Notes: a model not told the origin generated them from the sequence alone. A stretch of 64,000 nucleotides of DNA from Siphonodentalium dalli (GCA_032622095.1 CP136064.1:176094247-176158246); one strand, 5' to 3'; counted from the stretch's first letter, positions 12,301 to 24,039 are shown. Numbers and translations are program-made.

Positions 12301-13657
12301 TGAATGACGGATTGCTTGTACCTCTCAACTTCATCGTGGGTAACAGAGAATCCCAACCGGGATAACTCGTTCACTAGCCATTTGGAACCAAACACATGGT
12401 CCATTTCTACACCCAGTCCAAACAGCGTTGGTGTTATAACCGAACGTGAACGCGCACCCTGCACAAAGGAATGACTGATGCTATTCTGCTTGACATCGGA
12501 CGGAATTAAAATCTTTAGTGGGCTTTGCAGGTGACTCGGGATCCAATTTCGCCCCCGACTAATACTAGATATAGAGTCACTGGATGGGTACGATTCGCGA
12601 CTGTAATCGGCCTCCCTTATTTGTGCTTTTATTATTCTTGCTGCAGTCAAGACAATCCTGTCTGCTTCCTCATCTAAATCCTGTTTTTTTTATCAGTGTA
12701 CCACTTTTCATTTATAATGAATTTGGCCATATTTCGAAAACAAATGACATCCTTCGTCCCTTAACCTCGGCGAAGAAAATGAATTCAGCATAGTATTCCT
12801 CTAAGTTACCTTTCAAACTTTTAATAGTATAAACCTCTGACTCGCCTGCGAATTCAACCATTCTGGAATGTAACTCACTAACAGTGTATAATTCAGCACC
12901 AGCTTCTGTCTCGAGCCAAGTACAAATCTTTTCGAACCAAAGTTGAATAACTTGTGCTCCCATCCCTTTTGATTAACTCATATCTTATTTCAGATTCTAA
13001 TTTGTAAAATGTATTATGTAATGAAGGTCAAATAAAATATGTTCAAACCCTGATCTGAATTTCGACCTGCTTTTCCTTTCTCGGGTTGACCCACATCCTT
13101 GCCTTGCAAGAATCGAGTCAGACATCTGTGGTGGTAAACGGTCTCTGCTGCTACCAAATCAATGCACCCTTGAAGGCGCTTCTCCACGTCATATGCTAAA
13201 GCATCCTGTCTATGCGCACAGCATTGTAAGAGCTTGTCCCTGAAAGGGAGGGTCTCTACTTTGCTCATTGGTGTGGATCTACCTGGGTATCTAACATCAG
13301 TGCTAGTAGGAACTCCACATATTAAGCAGTCTTCTGCTATAATGATTGGCGTTGCACCAGATCGTAGTCTTTTCGGTTCTGAAACCACCAAATTATCTTG
13401 TGTCTTTCTTTTTGTGTCGCTAAAATATCTCCGGCAACCTGCATGCACCAGCATTTGTCGACAGGCGTCACCTGGCTGCGCTCGGTGAGGTATTGTTTCA
13501 ACTTAGGTCGCCCCCGTTGTCCACAAAAGCTTATGAGAGTCACAATACCTTTTGCCACCACCTTTACCGGTGGATCATTAACAAAACCAAAACCACATAT
13601 GACAAAGAGGTCTTCAGTTGGGTCAAGCTCCTCGCCGACGGGACGATTGTCAGCCAT
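9385..13657 (-). pseudogene. Broken gene for FEN1/XPG-like nuclease with CXC-like tail (transposon-type multicopy family)
   Basis: One long minus-strand reading is split over frames by frameshifts. Pieces in protein order: about 13657-13455 (probable start MADNRPVGEEL), 13454-13014, 12963-12712, 12650-12147, 12134-11910, 11876 to about 11310, then an open run to 9520. An in-frame TAA at 9520-9522 is followed by an open tail to a TGA at 9385-9387. The long piece has VFDGYGHGPSIKDHDHSRR, DADTL, DDTDVIILLI and GGCDTTSAIFGHG (10458-9974). Their order and spacing match the 5'-nuclease (FEN1/XPG/EXO1) pattern of VFDG...RR, acidic D-x-D and G-C-D-x2-x-I-x-G. The tail CTCRKHGLKC...CGDCRGEGC resembles tesmin/TSO1 CXC. 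I recognise this protein family as highly multicopy and often intronless in molluscs and cnidarians. Its role here as a transposon protein is inferred from the flanking inverted repeats. Confidence 0.8.
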
Positions 13658-13771
13658 TATCAACAATGAGAGTAAATATGCAATAATGAAACAGAACACG
13701 ATAACAATGAATGAAGCAATCAAATTAACCAAAACAAATCTCCTGCGTTTGTTGTCACCGTTAGGTTTCAA

Positions 13772-14872
13772 CAGGAAACGTGTGTCCGACTCCTAAAAAA
13801 GCTACTTTTACAACTTTCACAATTAGAGATTAAAAATCGAAGTGATATATGAGAAACAACTGAACAATGCGACCTGTGGTTTGCACAACTGCAGTGAAGT
13901 GTGTTATGGCATTCTATGATAACGCTCTTTCTTACTGGAGCGCACACATGGCTTATTGTGGTGTTTTCCTCCAACGCTCGTAGAACGCTCTTTATGTATG
14001 GTGCGCACGCATGCATTGTTGTTTTACTCAACGATCTTTATTAGTGGGGGCAAATATGGTTTACACTGGTGGGTCATGCTATCGTATCATCATATGACAA
14101 TTATCCATGCGAACTTGCCACGCATAAGTGGTTTGCGAGCTAACACAAGTAAACTGTTTGTATTTATCTGCATTACAAAATTTTGTGGCATAATGACGAA
14201 ACTCCCTGTATTCAAATGACTGTAAAAAAAATTCCCCAAAGCGAATTTTGGATATATTGTTGTCCAAACATTCCCGGTCAAGATGATACTAAAACTGGCT
14301 TTATAACAATTTTTTCTAGGTTCACCCTCCAAAATCACCGCAACGACTATACTACTAGTATACTTATCGAATGTGTGCCTTTCTAGTTCAAGAATGCCCA
14401 TATTTTGCAGATTAATTATACCATATGCTATGATGGGGGAAGCTGGCAAAACAAACGAATCGGCCGCTTTTGGAGCAAAATCGTGTGCTAGACATCAGAA
14501 AATGGATTGTTTTAAATGTTCTGATTAGAGGAACCCTTCTCCCAGGAAGTGTTCCTTACTGTTGGTGTGATCGAGCTAGATTAACCAGGCAAAATTATGG
14601 AAGCTGATACAGATAATTCTGAGTGTGGCAAATCAGAATCGGTTCGCATGTAATTGTTCTGAATGGTTACGGCCATTATCAGTGCCTTAATATTGGGGAA
14701 TGTATTTTGAAATGTTTTCGTCATTCCAGATGGCTACTAGTCATGTTATGTATTTGAAGTCGTTTTAATTAGGAACCGATAGATGATTTATGTACCAGCC
14801 CGTCTATACATATCGATATTATGACCCAAGTGAAAATTAATATTTGAAAACATCGACGACTTTTCAATGTTT
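13772..14872. other. Region upstream of the broken nuclease gene within the 9 kb element
   Basis: No coding piece. AACGCTCTTT recurs at 13921 and 13984, each followed by GCGCAC[A/G]C, with a weaker third AACGATCTTT at 14030: short diverged direct repeats in what would be the gene's 5' flank. No promoter motif could be assigned. Confidence 0.4.
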
Positions 14873-14990
14873 GGCCACCAATTTGACCACCATCTTGGCT
14901 GTGAGTATCAATTGCCAAACTCAAACAAATATGTCACATCCATGTTCCCAACCCATACGTCAATGGGGGTAGAATTCGCGTGACCATAAC

Positions 14991-15801
14991 CAGGGTTTCC
15001 GCTATACTGGTAGGGGATCCTGTCAATGGCTCTGTTCCCCTAGCCAAGTTTTCCCCTGTTGAACAACCAGTTGATTTAAATTTTTAGGGTCCCATTCACC
15101 CAGCCCAGATTTCCCCTGCTACTATACCACAGGACACATATGTGTATAAAAGTATAGAGATTTATAAAACTTCTCTCCATCTTGTTAGGATGTCAGTAAG
15201 GAATTTCATAGGACAACTTTCTTTGATATCTTTGCAAGAATACAGACGTTGAACGAATTGTTACAGAAAGTGCATACTGGAACCGACATGGTGGCGACAT
15301 CACCTTACGTTGCAGTTAGGTTTCAAAAAATTGTCAACAGTTTAATTTTACTTGGCGATTGTCTCTGTTTTATGTCGCAAAATACATTCTACTTTATATT
15401 TTTGCACATGTTCTACCATAATTGAGGTTTAAATTCAGATCTCAGGGTGGGTTTATACCGGAGTGTTAAAATTAAGGCATTATTCACTGTCTTTGCGACT
15501 GTATTTTCCAAACTTTCCAGTTGTTACGCATCCGTAAATATTAGTTCTGATCATTTGAATGGGCGTCTGCTGATTATTTATTTATAGACTCCATTGTATT
15601 TTTTTACGATCACAATAAATTTATATTGCTTTTGAAGTTAGATGGTTTGATAGCTTGACACCTTTGGTAGAAAATATATGCAGGTAAAACTATATGGCGA
15701 AAGTACATGTATATAAATCGGCGTTCCTAAATTGAAATTATATACTGGATTTTCCCCTTAGCAGCTACTGGCCCCATTCCCCAACCCCTAGCGAAACCCT
15801 G
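14991..15801. mobile_element. hAT-type non-autonomous element nested in the 9 kb element
   Basis: The left end is CAGGGTTTCCGCTATACTGG and the right end in reverse complement is CAGGGTTTCGCTAGGGGTTG, so the first bases and GC-rich subterminal sequence are shared. The flanks CCATAAC (left) and CAATAAC (right) look like a degraded 7-8 bp target duplication. The host repeat unit nearby reads CACAATAAC without interruption (about 15970), which supports this. No coding capacity seen. Confidence 0.7.
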
Positions 15802-15868
15802 CAATAACACCCATTATCAGAAATTGAAGGAATATGGGCATGTTTTAAAATTTCTGTTATCATTTTAG

Positions 15869-16222
15869 CCGCCATCTTGGATTTGGTAAACAATTTCTTG
15901 GATGAGATGTGAAGTAGTTACTTAGCCTCAGTATTCCCCACTCAAATGTAATCATGGATGGAGTTGTCATCACAATAACGCCCACTGAATATGAATATGT
16001 GGGATTTTTCAAAATATGTCCACCATTTTGGATTTAGGGGAATTTTTGTTGGATGAGATATAAGGAAAGTACTTAGCTAAGTATTCCCTACTCACAAAAG
16101 TAAGTATTGATGGAGTTTGATGAATATTCCTCAACTCAAGTATAAGAGGAATCCTAGCCGGGGTATTTCGTATCCATATATATGGATGGGTGGAGTTATA
16201 ATAACAATAACACCCACTGAAT
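15869..16222. repeat. Two diverged tandem units inside the 9 kb element
   Basis: The units start near 15869 (CCGCCATCTTGGATTTGG) and 16019 (CCACCATTTTGGATTTAG). Each continues through TTGGATGAGAT, AGTATTCCC and GATGGAGTT to ATAACxCCCACTGAAT. A third relic lies about 14880-14990, interrupted by the hAT-type insertion. Confidence 0.55.
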
Positions 16223-16334
16223 TGAAACAGACATTATGATATTAGCATCGATTTGGCATTGACCGGATTATACCTGCATTTGTAAAAATGTGATTTTGGG
16301 CAAAATTATCCGGCCAAGAATGTATATTTTTATG

Positions 16335-16924
16335 GTCTCATTGTGTGCAAAAATGTAAATATCAGATAAATGTATAAAATCGTGCCATGATGCCATGGGT
16401 ACCACTGGCTGAAGGTGAGGTTAAATTGACAATATGGCTAACTTTTGACTAGATATCAACTAATAAATGCGAAAATTTATATGTGGATTTTGTGGACGCC
16501 CTATCATTTCAATGTGGACGACCTATGCCCTCAATAATTTTCAGTGTAGACATCCTATCTGTATTATTTTTCACCACTGTGAGAAAAATGCAAATATGGA
16601 GACATCAGTAGGTGAAATCACACATGGTTTATGGTGTAAATTGATGAATATAGTCTGTAGATTTGTGGGACATGTGGATATGGGGCAAAATATCATTAAT
16701 GATTACTAAATACGAGGCCTAAAATGAAATTTGTTCCTGAAACTGCAAATGTCGACAATAAATGGAAGAATAATTAACTAATAAGATGCCGAAAAATGGA
16801 CAACTCATGCATAAAATACATTGCCCTTTGTGGCTAAAAATGTGTCTGGTAAACAATATTTGTGTCAAAAATTGACGTATGGATGTCCTATCTTTTGTCT
16901 GGATGAGTTATCCGGATACCCATG
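16335..16924. repeat. Right long terminal inverted repeat of the 9 kb element
   Basis: Reverse-complement partner of the left arm. It contains diverged copies of the same subterminal motif on the opposite strand (TGGACGCCCTATCA 16493, TGGACGACCTATGC 16515, TAGACATCCTATCT 16547, TGGATGTCCTATCT 16880). Confidence 0.7.
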
Positions 16925-16926
16925 TG

Positions 16927-18365
16927 ATAAACCTCAGTGAAAAGCCATCTTTGTATGAGATGTACTGTGCAATGGAGTCAACATATTCAATTTTAATCGA
17001 GGTTGGTTTGTGATATTGATATATGATGTTGAATGTGTGCTATCCCTTCTAACTTGGGTGACAACTCTATTCTTTCTACCGGTCCTACTAAAGCTATTTC
17101 TCCTATTGAACAGATTGTTATGAAGGGGCAGTTACTCTATTTGTAATGTAATAACTAAGTCTGCTGTACAAAGTTTTTTCAGGAGTTGTCTTTCATTGAT
17201 GTCTTTCCAGCGAAACCTCGCATGTTAATATTTGGCCAGATTGGATTACTTGCCACTGGTTTCAAAATTATCATGACTGTCCAAATTAGTCTGAGACGAG
17301 GTGCAAGCAATCCAGTCTATTCATATGGCTTTAATTTAGCCATAGTTTAAACACGGGCAGTGTAGTTTAAAACATGGACTGCTATAATGCATAGATAAAT
17401 AACAATTTATTTTATTTAGCATCAATCCATTGACATTCTGTAAAACGATCAATATACAAGCCAACAAAATAAAAATTTATACAGTGTTTCTCGACCAGTG
17501 AGCCCTGCAAATGGCTGCCAAAAAACTAATATATGCAATGAAAAATGTTTTGTTTATTTTCTAGCAGACAGTCATGATTTCAGATGGTAGACTGAGCGCA
17601 TACCCTAGTTGGCTACATATTCAGGATAATATGCAGTGTGTTTTTTGAAAATATTTCCTGTCAAACTGTCTATCGACCTACATGAAAAAATGGTTGTTTT
17701 TTTTAACCACTTTTTTACATAATTCAAACATATCTCCCATATTGTGAGGGTAAACACGTGTTTTATAATACTATGGCATATATTGGTTATAAAGGACAAT
17801 GATTTGTTTTCCTTCAAATTTAATTTTGTTTAAATTGAGATTTTTTGAAAATTTATGAATGGGGCGTCTTCTTAACCCTTCTGATTTGAACCAGGTTCAT
17901 AAACAATAATAATCATTCAATATCAACTGTTGAATATAGATACCATTTATATGGCTGATAAATATTTAGAAAATATGAATACTTAATTTCTTTGCATGAA
18001 TCTGCTTTTAGATGTAGTCTGCAATAAATTAATCAAGACTACGCTCCACAGTGTTTAGAAATCATTTATATTTAAAACATCAGCTTTAGTATTTAGGACA
18101 GGCACAGCACCTCTTAATACACTCTCAAATATTGAAATATATTGTGAAGCTCCTTAATCAATTCTCACAGGTTAATACCCAGAGACAGAGGTATTTACAA
18201 TATATGTTATCTCTGACATTGTGCTCCAATCTGATTCAATCAAATAGCCACCCCTTTTCAAAATCTTAAAATTGTTGCAAAAAAAAACAACGAATATTTG
18301 AAATTTTTGTTGATATTTCAGACCAAACATAGGATGCAAGTCTGAGTTTAGTGTGCTTGATATTT
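16927..18365. other. Gene-free stretch
   Basis: AT-rich; no coding region, foldback or tandem array recognised. Confidence 0.5.
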
Positions 18366-18765
18366 GCAGAATGAGGTCCACAGAGGGTGAATTTAGTGAC
18401 GCTATCTTGCATAGTGGGCTAGCATCACTAAATTCACCCTCTGAGGACCTCATTCTGCTTAGGCCTTATCTTCTCTGGAAAGTTTCTTTATTATCAAATT
18501 ACTATAGAAACTTCTTCACATAGATTCTATTTCTTTTTTAGTTTAGTTTCTCTGTATTCCCAAGATGGCAGACGACACATTGCATAACCGAGGTTCCCAA
18601 TGGGTGTACATCACAATATTCACAATATGGGAACTTCAATCTGAGTCTATATCTCCCATAGCAGATGAGGCCATGCAGAATGAGGTCCCCAGAGGGTGAA
18701 TTTGGTGATTCTACCCCCTATGTGCGATAGCGTCACTAAATTAACCCTTTGAGGACCTCATTCTG
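18366..18765. repeat. Composite foldback repeat: two GCAGAATGAGGTCC palindromes around a spacer
   Basis: Palindromes at 18366-18458 and 18675-18765 (GCAGAATGAGGTCCxCAGAG ... CTCTGxGGACCTCATTCTGC) flank about 215 bp. The same palindrome-spacer-palindrome layout recurs at 47064-47413 and, interrupted, at 25262-26012. Confidence 0.75.
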
Positions 18766-19100
18766 TAAATGACAGGGACACTAAACTCAGGCTTATTTCC
18801 TACTTTCAAAATATTAGACTGAAATGACTGTCAGTTAATATATTTCCAACCATTGAGGGGGGTGGGGTGTTTGGTCATAATGTTTATATACTTTGAAAGT
18901 TTAAGTTTCTTTAAAAAGAATTCATTTTCCATTGTAGGGAATGTTTGTATCCAAAGGGAGTGGGTGTTTAGTTGAGCCACCTCCAACATTGACTTTCTAT
19001 GTATGACCACATCCCTGGGACTAGTTGGAGCTACCTCCAGCATATACCCTCTAGCCACATCCCTGGGACTAGTTGGAGTTACCTCAACGTACATGTATAC

Positions 19101-19293
19101 CCCTTTATTTTCTAAATACTCATTGTTGAGTAGTTCCCATGGTAAATGTTCCGGCCCTTTGTTGAACTTATTATCTGAACATTCCCACCAATAAATATAT
19201 ATCCTTCAGAACTTGTATTATCTATTTGTCTGACTGTCATCTGCCCCTCCAAATGAATAATAGACCATTCTTATGTATAATTATACATACTGG
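19101..19293. mobile_element. Partial ACTACTCGTCAATGAG-family element
   Basis: CTAAATACTCATTGTTGAGTAGTTCCC, GTTGAACTTATTATCTGAAC and AATGAATAATAGACCATTCT are shared with the family (reverse orientation). Confidence 0.7.
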
Positions 19294-19299
19294 AATCCG

Positions 19300-19700
19300 C
19301 TCTTCCATCCGTCCATCCACCGTCCGTCCGTGGACACAAATTTGTCCAGAGTTTTTCTCAGTCATTTTTTAATCATTATCCATAAAACTTGGCGCAGTCA
19401 TCAACCACCTTAGGAACATGTGCACCTGCATCTGTCAGACTTTTTTGGTGGAGTTATCCCCTTTTACAACAAAAGTTTTTCACAACATGTATAATTTTGT
19501 CCGAGCTTTTATTCCTACATTTTTAGGTCGATTTTTTTAAATTTTGGCATAGAGATTTAATACCATGGGAACCTGTGCACCTGCGATTATGACGTCTGTC
19601 CAACATTTTTTTGTGGAGTTATTCCCCTTTTTCAACTTAGAACATTTTTGCAACATGCATAATTTTGTCCGACCTGTTGTTACTACATTTTTCGGTCAAT
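19300..19700. repeat. Dispersed repeat, two units of about 185 bp
   Basis: CCGTCCGTGGACACAAATTT, then two diverged units each with GGAAC[A/C]TGTGCACCTGC and TGGAGTTATxCCCCTTTT followed by CAACATG[T/C]ATAATTTTGTCCGA. Confidence 0.6.
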
Positions 19701-20224
19701 AGGTTTACGATTAGGGTTTGGGTTGTGCACCTGCAATGGGAATTTGTTATTTTATTATTTTAACTTAATGTTTACTGACATGTGAAACATCTTATTGTTT
19801 TAAAAACACACGGGTTTGGGGTATCCTTAGACCCATTGGGACAGTCACACCTCTAGTTTTATAACTGATGGGAGAATCCATTTAGTAATGAATGGGTTAA
19901 ACCACATCCCTGGGACTAGTTGTCCAGGCATGTCTTCTGTGAATTACCCGATGGGCTGGTTTGTTGGCATGCAATCATTTTATTCGTCCTGTTGACAAAA
20001 CTAATTCCTCAGTGCCAGACAATCAAATTTTAATGAACTCAGCAAGTTCGATCAATGCACTGAAGGCGAGGTCCCATAATTACGATCAACAACTCATTTG
20101 CATCTCTTATGAAGGGACACTTGGTGTAATTTGGTCAACAAAAGTGGTCCTCATCATAGATGAATCAATGTACTAAAAGGCGAGGTCTTATCTGCAAGTC
20201 TTAAAATTGTGTGTCTGTCATTTT

Positions 20225-20420
20225 GCAGAATGAGGTCCCCAGAGGGTGAATTTAATGATGCTACCCTGCATAGCGGGCTAGCATCACCAAATTCACCCTC
20301 TGGGGACCTGATTCTGCTTACAACTCTGCAGAATGAGGTTCCCAGAGGGTGAATTTGGTGCTGCTAACCCGATATGCGGGGTAGCATCACTAAATTCTCC
20401 CTCTGGGGACCTCATTCTGC
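20225..20420. repeat. Two adjacent GCAGAATGAGG palindromes
   Basis: 20225-20317 and 20328-20420, each about 93 bp with arms GAGGT[C/T]CCCAGAGGGTGAAT and complement, separated by 10 bp. Confidence 0.85.
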
Positions 20421-20702
20421 AAATGACAGGCACACTATTTCAAGGCTTGCTTATCTGTGATTAACCCTTTCATACTCAATGTATTTGATCATTCAGTATA
20501 CACTGGAATGATCTATTATTTATTTGGAGGGGTGTTTTGATAATAGAAGTGCAAAAATGTTTCTCATTTATCATTTGTATATTCATTCAGATAATGATTA
20601 CAAACCATCAAGTATCATAATGATGTGATAGTCTTGTTATATTATACTTCATGCTCTTACACTGTTATTATAATTTCCTCTATAGACATTTAATTTGAAA
20701 TA

Positions 20703-21128
20703 CAGCTATTCTCTAATTAATTGACCCCTTTAACGAGGTTGTAGGCTTGTAATGTCTGCGGTCATACTGCCATTCAACCGCAGTCAAGTGGTTTCACTGC
20801 TATACACAAAATAATAGTTCAATTAAAAATTGTTTACAGTTTATTCAACATATGAAGTTGGTCACTGACCGACATTCACGATATCGCCATCAATGCAGCA
20901 TCATGCCATGCCAGAAATAAACAAACTCTCATCAAGTGTGGTTATAATTACCCACTTTAAAAAAAATAATATTCATATAAACATTGCATCAAAAATGCAG
21001 TCTAACTGCGAACTCGATGGTACGCAGTAAAGTTGACCGCAGTTGATCGCATGAACGCGATCGAGTAACACAGTAATACCTGAGTGGTCAACCTCATTAA
21101 GGGTCGATTAATTAGAGCATAGATGTAG
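20703..21128. mobile_element. Inverted-repeat MITE of about 425 bp
   Basis: The left AGCTATTCTCTAATTAATTG-ACCCCTTTAACGAGGTTG pairs with the right CAACCTCATTAAGGGTCGATTAATTAGAGCATAGATGTAGCT. Interior CTGCGGTC / GACCGCAG motifs also mirror. No coding content. Confidence 0.75.
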
Positions 21129-21565
21129 CTATTTTGTTTACCTCGAATGACCTTGACAATGTTCAGGATTCACAACTAGTGACTTAATTCATCTATCTCC
21201 ATCGTTGGAAAAATCTGGATACACCCGAGTAAAAACTCCAATCGTGCACGCAATTAGAGCAGATCATATTCTTGCAGCGAGTATCCATCTTTATCATTGA
21301 CAAGTAGTTACTTGATTCTCATTGATTCATTTGTAGGAGATAATCAAGTAAAAGCTGCAACTTTTTTATAATTAGCTGAACAAATAAAACCTTAAAAAGG
21401 TTATCTGCTTATATTATCCAAATATCTAAAATTGAAGGATGAACCAAATAGCTTGGAGCTTTGAAGGATTGGTTCCTCAAATTGTTGATATAGAGAAACT
21501 AAACTAAAAGAAAAAAGAACTTTCTACAGAAACTAAAGATACTTTCCAGAGAAGATGAAGTTTAT

Positions 21566-21658
21566 GCAGAATGAGGTCCCCAGAGGGTGAATTTAATGAT
21601 GCTAGCCCACTGTACATGGTAGCATCAATAAAATCACACTTTGGGGACCTCATTCTGC
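21566..21658. repeat. Single GCAGAATGAGG palindrome
   Basis: GCAGAATGAGGTCCCCAGAG ... TTGGGGACCTCATTCTGC. The preceding AAGATACTTTCCAGAGAAGA matches, in reverse complement, the flank after 18458. Confidence 0.8.
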
Positions 21659-21692
21659 AAATATCCGGCACCATATTTTGAGGGCTGACTGG

Positions 21693-21895
21693 TACAGTAA
21701 TGCCCTAAATAATCAAATCCTTAACCACACAGAATTATGGGTAATTTTTCATGATTTAGTCGGAAATATGGCGTGTTGCCATTCATCGGAAATCTCTCAC
21801 TGAGAGCTTTCTGATGAATGGCAACAAGCCATATTTCTGACTAAATCCTGAAAAGTTACCCATAATACTGTTCTGGTTAAGGAGTCGATAATTAT
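21693..21895. mobile_element. CAGTAATGCCC palindrome, right end lost
   Basis: Full left arm and most of the right arm; the terminal GGGCATTACTGTA is missing after GGAGTCGATAATTA. Confidence 0.85.
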
Positions 21896-21981
21896 ACTGA
21901 TTTGACTTTGTAGTTTTCCTTCATGACCGCTTTCAAAAGAGGAGCAAATGACATTCGCGTTTTAAATTTTAAAGTTATCCC

Positions 21982-22254
21982 TCTAGTGAACGTTCAAACG
22001 ACCACGATACATTCGTAAGTGGAGGAATCGGGCCCGACGAGATCGTGGATAGTTTGTTCACCCGATTGTGATGTCGTCGTACATGATGATATCGTAGGTT
22101 GTTCATAAAGCATGTGATTGACTACCCTGAATTATTTCCAGCCACGATTTGTATGTACACATGACTGCAGTCTAACTACCGGTTACTTCCTACGACGGAA
22201 ATCCTTCCACTTACGATTGAATCATGGTCGTCTGAACGTTCACTAAATTAGGAC
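21982..22254. mobile_element. Inverted-repeat MITE of about 270 bp (AGTGAACGTTCA ends)
   Basis: The left AGTGAACGTTCAAACGACCA ... CGTAAGTGGAGGAA pairs with the right TTCCACTTACGATTG ... TGGTCGTCTGAACGTTCACT: about 45-bp imperfect arms. Confidence 0.8.
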
Positions 22255-22559
22255 TTCCAAAATGGCACAATGATAATTAGCATATTCAGAAATCCAACGA
22301 TTCTATGAATGAGTATTGATTTGGTTATCTGGCATAGTTTTGAACCTTACTGGTTAAAGCATTCACTGCACTCAGGCTAATCAGTTTGCTGCATTCGAAT
22401 GCCGATGATATGCCTGGGGAATTATGGGAGTAAAAGACGAAACCCCTTTCTCTGGTTTATAGGGACCCATGGCACTCGCCGTGGGTAAAACTCTGTGAAA
22501 ACATCAACACTAAGCAGAATGGAGAAATTGATAAACTTTGTTTTTATATTCATTATTGA

Positions 22560-22704
22560 TACAGTAATGCCCGAAGTATTTGACCCTTTAACCACAGCAG
22601 AATTTTCCGATGAATGGCAGCAAGCCATATTTCCGACTAAATCCTGAAAAATTTCCCTTAATTCTGCTGTGGTTTAGAGGTCGATTATTTAGGACATTAC
22701 TGTA
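22560..22704. mobile_element. CAGTAATGCCC palindrome, internally deleted
   Basis: Both termini present (TACAGTAATGCCCG... and ...GGACATTACTGTA); most of the left arm is deleted, so the hairpin is asymmetric. Confidence 0.83.
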
Positions 22705-23182
22705 GTTCTCTAATAAAAAAATTGTTCTTGTTGAAACCATTGTTATGTAAACAAAATGGTTTGGGTGGGGGGGGTGTGTGCACTTTCATGGTGGATACTC
22801 CCCACAATGGAGACCCTCTAACCACATCCCCAATGATATTGCGCTATGTTGAAAATTGTACTTCCAATCATCTGAAGGGTGTAATCTTCAGTGCATGGAT
22901 TCATCTTCCATTTGAATTCAAATGAGATAATGCGGTTACAAAGTCTAAAAAAAATAAGCTTCTTGGGATGCAAATGAAGACTAAAGGTCCTCCCTGGAAG
23001 GAGATTCTTTTCACGTTGGATAATCGGATAGAGAGCTCAAGCCTAATGAATAATAAACTGTCGTCTATCATATGACCATATATTGGACTTGACGATTCAT
23101 GCAGCCCATACAGCTCAAGTCCGAATTTCGTTTTAATCCGATAATTTTTGCGAGAGTTATGGCCCCTCAAATTTGGTATGTG

Positions 23183-24008
23183 GGTTTATTAGGAGAAAAG
23201 ACAGCTCAAGTTCGAATTTGGGTTCCGTCCGCCAATTTTCACCTTATTTGACGTAATTTGACTTAGAAAATCCCTGAAATTTGTTGTCCGGATGATAACT
23301 TTACTAGAGCTTATCGGATTCAATGATAATTTGGTATATTACTTTCTCCCACCAAAACACAGGTCAAGTTCAAATTTGAGGTCCGTCCGCCAATTTTTAC
23401 CAGAGTTATGCCCCTTTTTTTACCAGTTTCCGCCGACCCAAGAGAGGGCGTATATTGCACGCCCAGCGTAGCTCTTGTTTCATAAACCCACCCATACCTG
23501 TCAATTATTAAATGTCTTGTCAATGTGGCCAATATTGTCAGTACGAATCTGACACACATGTTAACACACAACTGTCACTCCCTCCCCCCTTTACAATTGG
23601 CTTGTCTTAATTACTCATATTAAAGTATACATGTGGAATTGGCGCCTCTCACTCACTCTCACACTCTCTCTCTCCATCTCTTTTTATACGCCCTTTTGAA
23701 AAAAAGGCCGTATTATAGTATTGATCTGTCCGTATTTGGGTTCCGTATTTGGGTTCCGTCTGCCAATTTTCACCGGAGTTGTGCCCCTTATTTGACGTAA
23801 TTTGACTTAGAAAATCCCTGAAATTTGTTGTCCGGATGATAACTTTACTAGAGCTTATCGGATTCAATGATAATTTGGTATATTACTTTCTCCCACCAAA
23901 ACACAGGTCAAGTTCAAATTTGAGTTCCGTCCGCCAATTTTTACCAGAGATATGCCTCTTATTTCCCCAGATAGGGCGTATTTTGCACGCCCAGCGTAGC
24001 TCTTGTTC
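23183..24008. repeat. Two adjacent near-identical copies of the GTCCGTCC/CGCCCAGCGTAGCTC repeat
   Basis: The copies share almost identical sequence about 23250-23410 and 23790-23955 (for example GTCCGGATGATAACTTTACT and CCACCAAAACACAGGTCAAG, offset about 544). Both end GCACGCCCAGCGTAGCTCTTGTT. The second starts TTTTTATACGCCCTTTTGAA. Confidence 0.8.
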
Positions 24009-24039
24009 TCTATATTTTCCCTTCTGTATGGGGGTCAGT

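Larger units (their letters stand above)
7973..16926. mobile_element. Candidate 9 kb DNA transposon with long terminal inverted repeats
   Basis: The left end reads CAC-G-GGGTATCCGTATAACTC; the right end, read in reverse complement, is CAC-AT-GGGTATCCGGATAACTC. Both continue with ATCCAGACAAA. Similarity continues inward in patches, including CAAAGGGCAATGT, TTTTTCGGCAT, TTAATGATATTTTGC and CATGTCCCACAAATCTACA, as far as CACACAATGAGACCA (left arm about 7976-8704, right arm about 16335-16924). The nuclease/CXC pseudogene lies inside on the minus strand. No clean target-site duplication was seen at the edges. The element is old: the arms are diverged, the gene is broken, and a hAT-type element is nested in it. 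Removing that 811-bp element leaves about 8.1 kb. Confidence 0.72.

Noticed and set aside
13657-13771. Extended hydrophobic N-terminus upstream of MADNRPVGEEL
   Set aside because: The FIVIVFCFIIAYLLSLLI stretch looks like a membrane segment but is AT-rich flank; the downstream Met is a better start for a nuclease-type protein.
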